From Paenisporosarcina sp050269735 (GTDB lineage: Bacteria; Bacillota; Bacilli; Bacillales_A; Planococcaceae): a DNA stretch of 64,000 nt. Under the pieces are notes generated by a model that worked only from the letters and a program-made list of their open reading frames with translations, was not told the origin of the DNA and made no database searches. Made by a program: the position numbers and the translations under genes. The stretch spans positions 62,001 to 126,000 of the forward strand of contig NZ_JBNNIX010000004.1 in assembly GCF_050269735.1 (NCBI RefSeq), read 5' to 3'. Below are positions 16,363-24,343 of this stretch, piece by piece (the stretch's first letter is position 1; each line of letters opens with the position of its first letter).

Positions 16363-16394
16363 CCAGTGTCAAATATGATCATATTTGACACTGG
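16363..16394. repeat. Perfect 32-bp palindrome
   Basis: CCAGTGTCAAATATGA is followed directly by its exact reverse complement TCATATTTGACACTGG. The centre is TGATCA with no spacer. The flanks CAGACATGCC and GGGGAACAA match the outer flanks of the element at 4510-4587. It could form a cruciform or a loop-free RNA hairpin, or be a two-fold protein site. Confidence 0.9.
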
Positions 16395-16501
16395 GGAACA
16401 AGGCTAAGGGATATATTATTCAAGGTTAAAGAGACAGATTAAGAAGAATTAATAGTCTAAAATCTTCATATGTTTAATTTACCTATGAAGGAGGCTTTGA
16501 A

Positions 16502-17269
16502 ATGTTCGAATATAGAAAAAAGCATTCAAAAGGCTTCATGCATCACAATGAAGAATTCCATACATCATCAATCAATTTAGAAGCTAAAAACAACTTTGAT
16601 ATGATTATGGAATTTACTCAATCAGTTTTGAAAGAATCAAAGGATTTTAAGGAAATTGAAAATGGAATACATGTAAAGAATGAACATCCATTAATCGATG
16701 TTGTTAGATTAATTGGAAAGCAACTGCAATCTCTCTATTTATCGAACCTTTTATATGAAATAGATGAATCTGATTTACCAAATTTGTTTCCAAAAGAAGT
16801 GTTATTTGATCCAATAACCAGGATATCTAATGATGGTACAAAGTTTACAGATGTAATGAGAGAAGTAAAAATAGATAGAGCCATTTCTTTAAATCGGGAT
16901 TTAGTATTACCATGGTCTTGGAAAAAATCTAGGTTGGTCACTTCTATCGCTCTGATTGGGGAAGGTAGAAAAATGGGACAGTGGTGTCAAGATTTCAATA
17001 ATCACTATGTAGAATTATGGTTACCAATGGGGGTAGCATTTGTCCATGGAGGAAATCATTCAATATCAACTGGTATTATACAAGGCAAAGGAGAAGTAAT
17101 TCCTAGGTCTGTTTATGACATTAGTGATGTGTACGATTATGTGTATTGTGATGGCTTCAACTATTACCGAAGCGAAGATGGATCCGTCCTTTCTAAAGTA
17201 ACAAATGCTGAATTTGCAGCGATTTTTGAGATAGGCCGTATGATGAGGGAGATGTCCATAAGTTTTTAG
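16502..17269 (+). CDS. Hypothetical protein, possibly DUF6710 family
   Basis: A soluble 255-residue protein preceded by AAGGAGG 8 bases before the ATG. The N-terminal 60 residues are helical and charged. The rest contains LPWSWKKSRLVTSIALIGEG, MGQWCQDFNNHYVELWLPMG and VAFVHGGNHSISTGIIQG. The 'W.Q..NH.V..W.P.G...V..GNHS' pattern recalls a family I know as DUF6710, whose function is unknown. That identification comes from memory and is tentative. It has no signal peptide. It lies between the palindrome and a terminator and forms its own transcription unit, near the Mrr-like nuclease. Confidence 0.7.
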   Translation: MFEYRKKHSKGFMHHNEEFHTSSINLEAKNNFDMIMEFTQSVLKESKDFKEIENGIHVKNEHPLIDVVRLIGKQLQSLYLSNLLYEIDESDLPNLFPKEVLFDPITRISNDGTKFTDVMREVKIDRAISLNRDLVLPWSWKKSRLVTSIALIGEGRKMGQWCQDFNNHYVELWLPMGVAFVHGGNHSISTGIIQGKGEVIPRSVYDISDVYDYVYCDGFNYYRSEDGSVLSKVTNAEFAAIFEIGRMMREMSISF

Positions 17270-17303
17270 CAGCCGAAATTGAATCTTCGGCTGCTTCGCT
17301 TTT
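17269..17303 (+). terminator. Rho-independent terminator
   Basis: GCAGCCGAA pairs with TTCGGCTGC around an 8-base loop, followed by TTCGCTTTT. The left arm overlaps the stop codon of the preceding gene. Confidence 0.85.
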
Positions 17304-17454
17304 ATAGATAAAGTGTCGTATCTCTTATAAAGAATAACAGTAAAGCTTAATGCTTGAAGGTTTTAAGGAGAGCAAGATCATCCGCATACTACTGAGTAGG
17401 AAACAAATAATATTGCGAGGAATTTACTTCTGTAATTTGAAAATATAGTTTAAT

Positions 17455-18084
17455 TCAAATTTTCCTTATCTTATCTTGAAAGTTAAACTTCCAAAAGTTT
17501 GCAAATATTTTTGGTTTATGAATTGAATTGGCTTGAGCTATCAATTTAATAAGTTGGTTTCTTCCAATCAAATGTACATCATTTACTTTAGCTAATGCAA
17601 TTGCAGCTCTTGTATATTCATTATTCGTAACCACCCAAGCTTCATTAGCTTTATACACTTTAATTGATGAATTAACTTCTTGAATTGCTTTTACACCTAC
17701 AGGTTTGCTATAACGTTTCACTTGAACTACAATTCGTTTTTTTCCTCTGTTTAATATCAAATCTGCACCGTTGTCTCCTGACGTTGCAGTTAATTCAACT
17801 TTGTATCCTCTAGATGCAAATAATTGTGCTAAAAAATTCTCAAACTCAACGCCATTCATCATATCAATATCCGATATATTAGATTTTTGTAACATGGATT
17901 TAATTGAATAAATACGATAAGTTTCCCAAGCTTTTGCAAATAAAAATGTAAGGATGCTCGTAAGGACTGCAACTCCTATGTCGTCAGTTAACATTAAAAC
18001 AGTAAATCCTGAAATAGCAGATATCTTTACAAATATTTCTAAAGAATCCTGGTTTCTTTTAATTTTTTTGATAGCGAACACCAT
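17455..18084 (-). CDS. Mrr-like restriction endonuclease domain protein
   Basis: A 209-residue protein. Residues 10-50 contain two short hydrophobic stretches (ISAISGFTVLMLT and VAVLTSILTFLF), so it may be membrane-attached. Residues 76-190 are an Mrr_cat/PD-(D/E)xK domain: GVEFENFLAQLFASRGY, then GDNGADLILNRG and IVVQVKRYSKPVG with the catalytic D...QxK. AWVVTNNEYTRAA is the typical last strand. These proteins cleave DNA, often modified DNA, or act in chromosome maintenance. The only strong Shine-Dalgarno site (AAGGAGAG) lies 21-27 bases before the ATG. The true start may therefore be a non-standard codon closer to it. Confidence 0.82.
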   Translation of the reverse strand: MVFAIKKIKRNQDSLEIFVKISAISGFTVLMLTDDIGVAVLTSILTFLFAKAWETYRIYSIKSMLQKSNISDIDMMNGVEFENFLAQLFASRGYKVELTATSGDNGADLILNRGKKRIVVQVKRYSKPVGVKAIQEVNSSIKVYKANEAWVVTNNEYTRAAIALAKVNDVHLIGRNQLIKLIAQANSIHKPKIFANFWKFNFQDKIRKI

Positions 18085-18335
18085 CCAATTAATGATCGTT
18101 ATTAGAACTCTCCTTAAGATCCCCGCTTATAAGAATTTTATGTAGAAATAAAAGATATTGCTGTTACCATTCATTTTTAATATATTAATCGGTCTCATCT
18201 TGTTAATCTAAAGAGATTAGGAAATAGACCTATAAAAAGAAAATTTTGGAAGGTTTTTAGACTTGTTTGTCGAAGTTAAAAAGATGCTCACTAGAATTAT
18301 GAGCTTGAAACGGTACAATCATTGCAATAAGGGGA

Positions 18336-19046
18336 ATGATTTTCTTGGAGAATAACAATGTGGTGGAAGTGAGTGTGACAATATTAGCATGGTGTGTCGT
18401 AGCATGGATTGCATATCGACTATATAACAGACAATTAAATAAATCGAGAATCTGGAAAGTGCTAGTGGTCATGCTAGTCGGATTATTTTCGTTTTCAATT
18501 AATACTGAGATTTTCGGTACGTTGATGAGAATATCGATTTTACCGATAGGTGTATGGATTTTATATGCTTATTTCAGGAAAAAGAATGAGGAGTGGCAGA
18601 CGTACCGGCCTTTTGCCTGGCTTGGTTTTGCAGCCAACTTTATCTTTCTCGCTTTTGCGTTGCTTGCGGTTCCCATTTTTCAGTTCATTTATCCAAGTGA
18701 ACCTTCAATATTTCTTTCGAACATTGATAATGCTACCATTATCCCAATTCACGCTGGGGTAAAGCATGAGAAAATGGATAAAGAAAATGCTTTGGCAACC
18801 ATCCTTGATTTCAGTGAAGAACCGATTCATAGCGAAGTCTGGTACCACAAAGCGGATTTGGGGGCGGATTCGACCAACACACAAGAAAAGTTTCCTTACC
18901 AACTAATTGGAGCTATCCCAAAATGGGGCAGTGGACTGATCTCTGTAGCTTATATTGAAGAAGATGGAAAAGGACTTTTGATATCCACTCCAAAAGAACA
19001 ACATTATTTTCGCTTTAAACACTCTCTGATTGAGGGGGGAAATTAA
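18336..19046 (+). CDS. Hypothetical membrane protein
   Basis: A 236-residue protein with four hydrophobic segments in its N-terminal 125 residues (TILAWCVVAWIAYRLY, VLVVMLVGLFSFSI, ILPIGVWILYAYF, FAANFIFLAFALLAVPIF). A C-terminal domain with motifs VWYHKADLGADS and HYFRFKHSL follows, probably outside the cell. AAGGGG precedes the start. I do not recognise the family. It ends one base before the GTG of the next gene, so the two are translationally linked and probably work together. Confidence 0.7.
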   Translation: MIFLENNNVVEVSVTILAWCVVAWIAYRLYNRQLNKSRIWKVLVVMLVGLFSFSINTEIFGTLMRISILPIGVWILYAYFRKKNEEWQTYRPFAWLGFAANFIFLAFALLAVPIFQFIYPSEPSIFLSNIDNATIIPIHAGVKHEKMDKENALATILDFSEEPIHSEVWYHKADLGADSTNTQEKFPYQLIGAIPKWGSGLISVAYIEEDGKGLLISTPKEQHYFRFKHSLIEGGN

Positions 19047-19047
19047 G

Positions 19048-19794
19048 GTGTCAAAGAAAAAACTACTTATCATATTAAGTGTCATGGCCATATTGCTGAT
19101 CTTAAGTTTGATTTATTGGATTACTTCTATTAATCCGAGTTCCTTTCCGGACAAGGACGAATTGATTGAGGAAATCAATCACATTTTCCCCCTAGCAAAT
19201 GTAAAAGAGATTCAGGATACCATCGTGCTTGATGAAAAACATGTATTTGTTCCGTTTATATCGGAAGAGAACAATTATGGAGTCAGTCATTGGGTTTGGC
19301 AACAAAGAAAATGGAAGCTAGCGAGAGTCAATACAGGAGGAGAACCACATTCATGGCGCATTGAGGATGGAGATTTCTCCACTACTCACTTGGTGTGGAA
19401 CATCTCACCTGAAATACCCATTGAAAAGTTGAAATTCTATCTGATAAAAGATCGGTCATTCCACATTACGGATGACATCGATTACTATGATCCAGGTGTT
19501 CAGCTCGAGAAAATGGTTGAACTCTCGGACACATCATACGGTACCATGCCATTGCCAGATAGTTGGTCATCCATTTTGGCTTCCTATACAGAGTTGGAGA
19601 CAGCTAAACAGCCAGATATATTCAGTAATTTCTTTATAGAACATTATATGTATCTTGGCTGGATGGCCTATGATCGTTCCGGCAAAGTGCTACCCACTGT
19701 AAATGCGTTGAATGGAAGTGGCTTTACTGGTGGGGATGAACATATTGAGCATATTAGGTTACTGGATAAGTTAGAGATTGAAACAGCCGAGTAG
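19048..19794 (+). CDS. Hypothetical membrane-anchored protein
   Basis: A 248-residue protein starting at GTG 19048. GAGGGGGGA lies 9 bases upstream, while the TTG at 19030 falls inside that site. One N-terminal membrane segment (LLIILSVMAILLILSLIYWI) follows two lysines, suggesting an anchored extracytoplasmic protein. The body has many Trp and Asp residues (SHWVWQQRKWKLARVN, LVWNISPEIPIEKLKFYL). I do not recognise a family. It forms an operon with the preceding gene and ends at a strong terminator. A decayed copy of its 3' part plus that terminator lies nine kilobases away at 28889-29108, on the other side of the defence island. Confidence 0.72.
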   Translation: MSKKKLLIILSVMAILLILSLIYWITSINPSSFPDKDELIEEINHIFPLANVKEIQDTIVLDEKHVFVPFISEENNYGVSHWVWQQRKWKLARVNTGGEPHSWRIEDGDFSTTHLVWNISPEIPIEKLKFYLIKDRSFHITDDIDYYDPGVQLEKMVELSDTSYGTMPLPDSWSSILASYTELETAKQPDIFSNFFIEHYMYLGWMAYDRSGKVLPTVNALNGSGFTGGDEHIEHIRLLDKLEIETAE

Positions 19795-19812
19795 CGATTC
19801 GAGTAATTATTA

Positions 19813-19870
19813 ATGCCTGTCATCGAATGAAGTAGTTTATCACTTCACTGATGACAGGCATTTTATTTTG
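19813..19870 (+). terminator. Terminator at the left edge of the 20-29 kb island
   Basis: TGCCTGTCATCGAATGAAGT pairs with ACTTCACTGATGACAGGCA and is followed by TTTTATTTT. A near-identical hairpin stands at 29051-29108. Confidence 0.92.
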
Positions 19871-19895
19871 TATATTTACTCAATCCAAAGATGAT

Positions 19896-20747
19896 TTAAA
19901 CTAACATATTTTTTACAGGTTTTGTAATACGTTTTTGAAACAGCCAGCTCCCTAAAATGAACATAGTAATGATGATAAACACAATTGGTAACTGAAAGAC
20001 AGTCCAATTTGATGGAGCATAATGTTTAATCTGAAATGCATTTTCAATTGTTTGTAGATAAGATTCTTGAAATTCATATTGCACAATCCATTGATCATTT
20101 GCCATCGCCACAGTTCCAATATCATAATCACTAGGAATGATCGGCTCTGTGATCTTTCCACCGTCTCCAATAACAAGTGCTGCTTGTGAATAATCAATTG
20201 GAAATGTATTAGTTGGACCTTTTTGTAAATATGTTAAATCATCTTCCATATTTTTAGTGGAAAACACAGCTAAATGCTCTAATTGTCCATTGTATTCTTG
20301 ATAAATGGATTGTAGTGCTGCTTCATCAATAGTTGTCTGTGTCGATAAAACATCAAACGACTTTTCCATAATATCCTGCTTTTGTTGTTCAATTGCTTGT
20401 GCCTCTTCACGCTCATCGTTAAGATCGGATAACATGTTAAAAGAGTATATAAAAAGTACAACTGTTACGATGAGAGCAACCCAGAAGGAAATACTTAAAA
20501 AATTTGTAAAAATCTTTTGTGCTTTGAAAAAATGAGAGATCTTGTAAAAAGGTTTCTTTTGTTCTAAACGAGCTGGAATCTCTGTTTGCTCTTTCGTATT
20601 AAATTCAACACGCATTTGTTGCAGATGCTGAGCACATTGTTCGCATGTGTTGATGTGTTGCTCTACAAATCTTGAACTTTCTTCACTACATAGTTGATCT
20701 ATATAAGACGGTAATAAATCTCGCACAATATAACATTCATTCTTCAT
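19896..20747 (-). CDS. Anti-sigma factor with zinc-finger (ZAS-like) domain
   Basis: A 283-residue single-pass membrane protein. The N-terminus carries a zinc-binding anti-sigma motif: YIVRDLLPSYIDQLCSEES, then VEQHINTCEQCAQHLQQM, which is the H-x3-C-x2-C core. One membrane segment lies near residue 90 (FWVALIVTVVLFIYSFNML) and a second near the C-terminus (FQLPIVFIIITMFILGSWLF). The part between would sense an outside signal. Its ATG overlaps the end of the ECF sigma gene by 11 bases. It presumably holds that sigma factor inactive at the membrane. The signal and regulon are unknown. Confidence 0.85.
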   Translation of the reverse strand: MKNECYIVRDLLPSYIDQLCSEESSRFVEQHINTCEQCAQHLQQMRVEFNTKEQTEIPARLEQKKPFYKISHFFKAQKIFTNFLSISFWVALIVTVVLFIYSFNMLSDLNDEREEAQAIEQQKQDIMEKSFDVLSTQTTIDEAALQSIYQEYNGQLEHLAVFSTKNMEDDLTYLQKGPTNTFPIDYSQAALVIGDGGKITEPIIPSDYDIGTVAMANDQWIVQYEFQESYLQTIENAFQIKHYAPSNWTVFQLPIVFIIITMFILGSWLFQKRITKPVKNMLV

Positions 20748-21219
20748 TCAAACTCCCTCGCTCTCTTAATTTTAATTTGGCTCGGTAAAAGGTAACCCTT
20801 GCCCAATTCTCGTTTTTTAGGTGTATTTCTCCAATTTCTTTAAAGGTTAATCCGCCAAGAATACGAAGTAACACAATTTCTTTATACGGCTCCTCTAACA
20901 AATGAATCATCTGATAAAGTGCAATTTTATTTTCATTTTCAATAACGTTGTTTTCTACTGAAGGGTATTCGTTCAGTAAATGTGGTAATTGCGGTTGTTT
21001 GACCTGGTTATCAACGTATTTATAATATGTATATTTTGCAATTTGACAAAGCCAAACCGACATTTTACATTCGCCATTATAAGTATCAATTGAACGAACA
21101 GCTTGATAAAAAGTCTCTTGCGTCAGCTCTTCTGCAATGTCTACATTACGACAAAGTACCATTAAATATTTTAATACTTGATCCGCATATTCTTCATAAA
21201 TCTCCGTAAGCTCACCCAA
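20737..21219 (-). CDS. ECF-type RNA polymerase sigma factor
   Basis: A 160-residue sigma-70 family factor of the extracytoplasmic-function group. Region 2 is VLKYLMVLCRNVDIAEELTQETFYQAVRSI with the hallmark DIAEELTQETFYQ. Region 4 is YKEIVLLRILGGLTFKEIG with a helix-turn-helix and the end WARVTFYRAKLKLRE. The TTG start has AAAGGAGGT 8 bases upstream. It overlaps the anti-sigma gene downstream. Upstream at roughly 21245-21280 the minus strand reads TGTAACGAAAC, an ECF-like -35 pattern, so it may autoregulate; that is weak. It lies inside the island bounded by the duplicated gene tail. Confidence 0.88.
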   Translation of the reverse strand: MGELTEIYEEYADQVLKYLMVLCRNVDIAEELTQETFYQAVRSIDTYNGECKMSVWLCQIAKYTYYKYVDNQVKQPQLPHLLNEYPSVENNVIENENKIALYQMIHLLEEPYKEIVLLRILGGLTFKEIGEIHLKNENWARVTFYRAKLKLRERGSLNEE

Positions 21220-21607
21220 TGTTCAACCTCCTTTCAACTTATATATCTAAAAAATCATCGTTTCGTTACAGACATTTTTAAATTTTTATAATTTGCTATA
21301 TTTTATCATTTTTATATATGAAAAATTAGAAGTGGAAATGCATTCTGTTTGAGGCTAACATAGTCACATTCTTCATTTGATTCCATTCCGGGAGGGGTGT
21401 TTTCACTCGGATATTAATAAACAACAAAACCTCTTAAGGTGGAGTTCTGGAAAACTTGTTTTCCGGGGCTTTTTGAGTTGTTGAGAAAGTGAGAAACTAC
21501 CGAGAAATTGTTGATATTTCAGAAAATGAAGTTGCTATATACCTATTCAATACCTAAAATAGAGAGAAGAAGATAATATTGGAAAATTATAGAATGGAGG
21601 TGGCAAA
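21220..21607. other. Divergent intergenic region with one terminator-like hairpin
   Basis: The region separates the minus-strand sigma gene from the plus-strand helicase gene. CTGGAAAAC and GTTTTCCGG at 21447-21465 form a hairpin followed by GGCTTTTT, which looks like a plus-strand terminator or attenuator about 140 bases before the helicase. No ORF of note and no CGAAC-N4-GTTCG LexA box was found here. Confidence 0.5.
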
Positions 21608-24043
21608 ATGAAACTGAACATGGAGCAAAGACGGATTGTGGAGCTTGAACCAAATGGTCATATGATGGTGAAGGGTGTGGCAGGGTCAGGGAAGACGACC
21701 GTGGCAATCCGACGCATTTCTTTTTTGCAAAATCATTATAGTCACGAAGAAGATGACACGATTCTACTCGTTACTTACAACAAAACATTACTTCAATACA
21801 TAAAGTATCAATTTCATAAACTTGCCGATGAAGAACAGGAACAATATGAGCAGTTATTTTCAAAAGAAAGTGAAGTTGAAATCGTCACAATTGATAGCCT
21901 CATGTATAAATATTTTAAACAATATACGAAGCGTATGAAATTAGCCTTGGAACCATCCAATTATGGTTTGGAGCATAAGGTGATCATCAGGGCAATTCAT
22001 CAAGTGCAACAGAAATATCCGAAAAGCAAAATCCTATCACCAAAAAACAGTATGTTTTTATTGGATGAAGTGACTTGGATTAATGCTTGTCAAATTGAAG
22101 ATTTAGAAACGTACCAACAAATTGACCGAATCGGCCGTGCAGCAGGGGGGAGTGGTACACCTCAAAAACTATTGAAAAACTCTGACCTTCGAGCAGCAAT
22201 CTATGAATTAATGGAAACTTTCAATGACATGCTTGCAAAAGAGGGATATGTGACCTACAAGCAAATGAACGCAATGGCTTTGCTAGAAGCCCAACAAATG
22301 AAACATAGGAAGTACACGCATGTCATCATTGATGAAAGCCAAGACCTGACCAAAGTACAGCTTGAGTTTATAAAGTGTATTTACCAGGAGAAATCGTATT
22401 CTTCGATTCTCTTTGTTGCAGACAACACCCAGAGTATTTATTCGCAATCATGGCTTGGAAAAGGCAGACCGTACACCACAATTGGCTATGACATGAGCGG
22501 AAAATCAAGAATACTGAGCAAAAATTATCGAACGACGACTGAAATCTCTAAAGCAGCTTTTCAGCTCATTGAAAATGATCCGACCATCAATACGAATGTA
22601 GACTTTGTAAGGCCTTCCTTAATCGATCGTCACGGACATCCACCGATTTATCGATTCTTTAAGACTAGCCAAGACCAAATCAACTTCCTATTAAAAGAAA
22701 TACAGACGCTGAAGAATGACTATGAGTATTCCGAAATCTGTATCGTGGCAAAAGAAAAACGTCTCATTGAAAGCGCGAGCTTAGGCCTAGAGAATGGAGG
22801 GATACCATGTGAAATTCTTCAGTCTGCCGAAGCAAACTTTGATTCAGATAAAGTGAAATTAATCACCATGCACTCGATTAAAGGATTAGAATTTAAAGTT
22901 ATTTTCTTAATTGATTTAAATGCCGGAGTTCTGCCAAATACGCGATTGGTTGATTTAGATGACGAGGAAACGATGGACTCGGAAGAACGAAAATTATTGT
23001 ACGTAGGGATGACACGTGCAAATGAGTTGTTGTATATGTCATCTGTTGCTAAACCATCCAAGTTTATTAAAGAAATGAACTTGGAATACTTGAGGATTCA
23101 GAGAGACTGCCACTTACGTCCATTCCGATCCATAGGCATTCAGGATTATCAATTGAAAAACCAAATCCAAGATCCCAATTCAAAAGAAGAAGTGGTTCGG
23201 CAATGGTTGATCCGTGAACTTAAACAAACATATGGATACCCACTAGAACTTTTGGAATTGGAGTTTCCGGTCCAACAATTTTCCCAAAAAGGCTATGTAG
23301 ATATTGCAGTACAAATTTATAAAAACGGGGAAGTCTTCCCTTACATTTTTGCCGAAGTAAAGCAATTCGGAAGTGGCATTAAAGATGCCACCGAACAATT
23401 AAAGACGTACATGGAAGCAAATCCTCGTGTACTGTATGGCATTGTCACGGATGGACTTGATGTCATTTGTATGAATCGATCAGGAGAAATTCTCAATGAC
23501 CTACCAAAATGTCAACCGCAATTCTTGCCTGAAACAAAAAACAGAAGAACGTACACAAACTTTAAAAACAATAAAAAATATAGTGTCGCAACAGAATTAG
23601 ACAATGAAGAAGTAGTGGAAATTACTGACGAAGAATCAGGATTATTTGTCGATTACGAAACCAAATGCCAAATACCACTTATCGGCAACGTAGCAGCAGG
23701 TGTACCAATCACCGTTAATATCGAATACGATTCTTCATTAACACTACCTGAGGATTGGCTAATTTCAGAATCAAACTCATTCGCACTGATTGTAACGGGC
23801 GATAGCATGAAGGATGCCGGAATTGATAAAGGCGATGTCGTCATCGTCAACCGTCAGCAATCTGCATCCAATGGGGATATCGTTATTGCCATCATTGATG
23901 AAGAAGCAACCATGAAAAAATTCATGCCGATGGGAGATTCTATCCTGCTTCTTTCTGAGAACCCAAAATACGAGCCTATTCAGATGAAGAAAGAAGATGT
24001 GCTGATTAATGGGAAGCTTATTGGGGTTATGAAGGGGAAGTAA
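21608..24043 (+). CDS. SF1 helicase - HsdR_N-type nuclease - LexA-like S24 peptidase fusion
   Basis: An 811-residue three-part protein. Residues 1-500 are a UvrD-like SF1 helicase with a Q motif (MEQRRIVE), Walker A GVAGSGKTT (Lys29), Walker B IIDESQD (Asp242-Glu243), LSKNYRT, LITMHSIKGLEFKV and YVGMTRA (Thr469-Arg470). Residues 520-640 are an HsdR N-terminal/PD-(D/E)xK-type nuclease with Asp565, Glu583 and Lys585 (YVDIAV, FAEVKQ). Residues 690-811 match the LexA/UmuD S24 peptidase: cleavage-type site NVAAG (Ala697-Gly698), Ser733 in VTGDSMKD and Lys770 in EATMKKF. AATGGAGGTGG precedes the ATG. All catalytic residues are visible. Self-cleavage after DNA damage is an inference. Confidence 0.88.
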   Translation: MKLNMEQRRIVELEPNGHMMVKGVAGSGKTTVAIRRISFLQNHYSHEEDDTILLVTYNKTLLQYIKYQFHKLADEEQEQYEQLFSKESEVEIVTIDSLMYKYFKQYTKRMKLALEPSNYGLEHKVIIRAIHQVQQKYPKSKILSPKNSMFLLDEVTWINACQIEDLETYQQIDRIGRAAGGSGTPQKLLKNSDLRAAIYELMETFNDMLAKEGYVTYKQMNAMALLEAQQMKHRKYTHVIIDESQDLTKVQLEFIKCIYQEKSYSSILFVADNTQSIYSQSWLGKGRPYTTIGYDMSGKSRILSKNYRTTTEISKAAFQLIENDPTINTNVDFVRPSLIDRHGHPPIYRFFKTSQDQINFLLKEIQTLKNDYEYSEICIVAKEKRLIESASLGLENGGIPCEILQSAEANFDSDKVKLITMHSIKGLEFKVIFLIDLNAGVLPNTRLVDLDDEETMDSEERKLLYVGMTRANELLYMSSVAKPSKFIKEMNLEYLRIQRDCHLRPFRSIGIQDYQLKNQIQDPNSKEEVVRQWLIRELKQTYGYPLELLELEFPVQQFSQKGYVDIAVQIYKNGEVFPYIFAEVKQFGSGIKDATEQLKTYMEANPRVLYGIVTDGLDVICMNRSGEILNDLPKCQPQFLPETKNRRTYTNFKNNKKYSVATELDNEEVVEITDEESGLFVDYETKCQIPLIGNVAAGVPITVNIEYDSSLTLPEDWLISESNSFALIVTGDSMKDAGIDKGDVVIVNRQQSASNGDIVIAIIDEEATMKKFMPMGDSILLLSENPKYEPIQMKKEDVLINGKLIGVMKGK

Positions 24044-24343
24044 GTTCAAGAGAAACATGTAGCAACAAGCTTTAAGCAATTTCAGCAACCCAGAGAAAGA
24101 TTTAGCTACGAACCGTCACCAGAAAAGTTTGAAATAGTACGCGTTTATTGAGAGTGCCAAGAAATTGATTATGTCATCGTTACGGAGCTTGAGCTGTCTA
24201 GAACAATGGCTACAAACATTGCATTTGTTCATGAATCAAGGTGGAAAAGTAAGACATAGTAATAAAAATTTAATGCAAATGCTCGGAAAATTTTCAATGA
24301 AAAAATATCTATTTAATTTTAAGTAATAGGAGTTGGAAGCGAG
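24044..24343 (+). other. Intergenic region with possible decayed coding sequence
   Basis: Between the helicase fusion and the ABC-3C operon. One plus-strand frame reads VATSFKQFQQPRERFSYEPS, then PEKFEIVRVY, a TGA, and ECQEIDYVIVTELELSRTMA before TAG. It has protein-like composition but no start site. It may be the remnant of a lost gene. The last 50 bases are A/T-rich and hold the promoter and TAGGAG site of the next gene. I cannot name the possible parent gene. Confidence 0.3.

Noticed and set aside
21220..21607. LexA/DinR box upstream of the helicase-S24 gene
   Set aside because: I searched for the CGAAC-N4-GTTCG pattern and found no convincing match, so transcriptional SOS control is not claimed.
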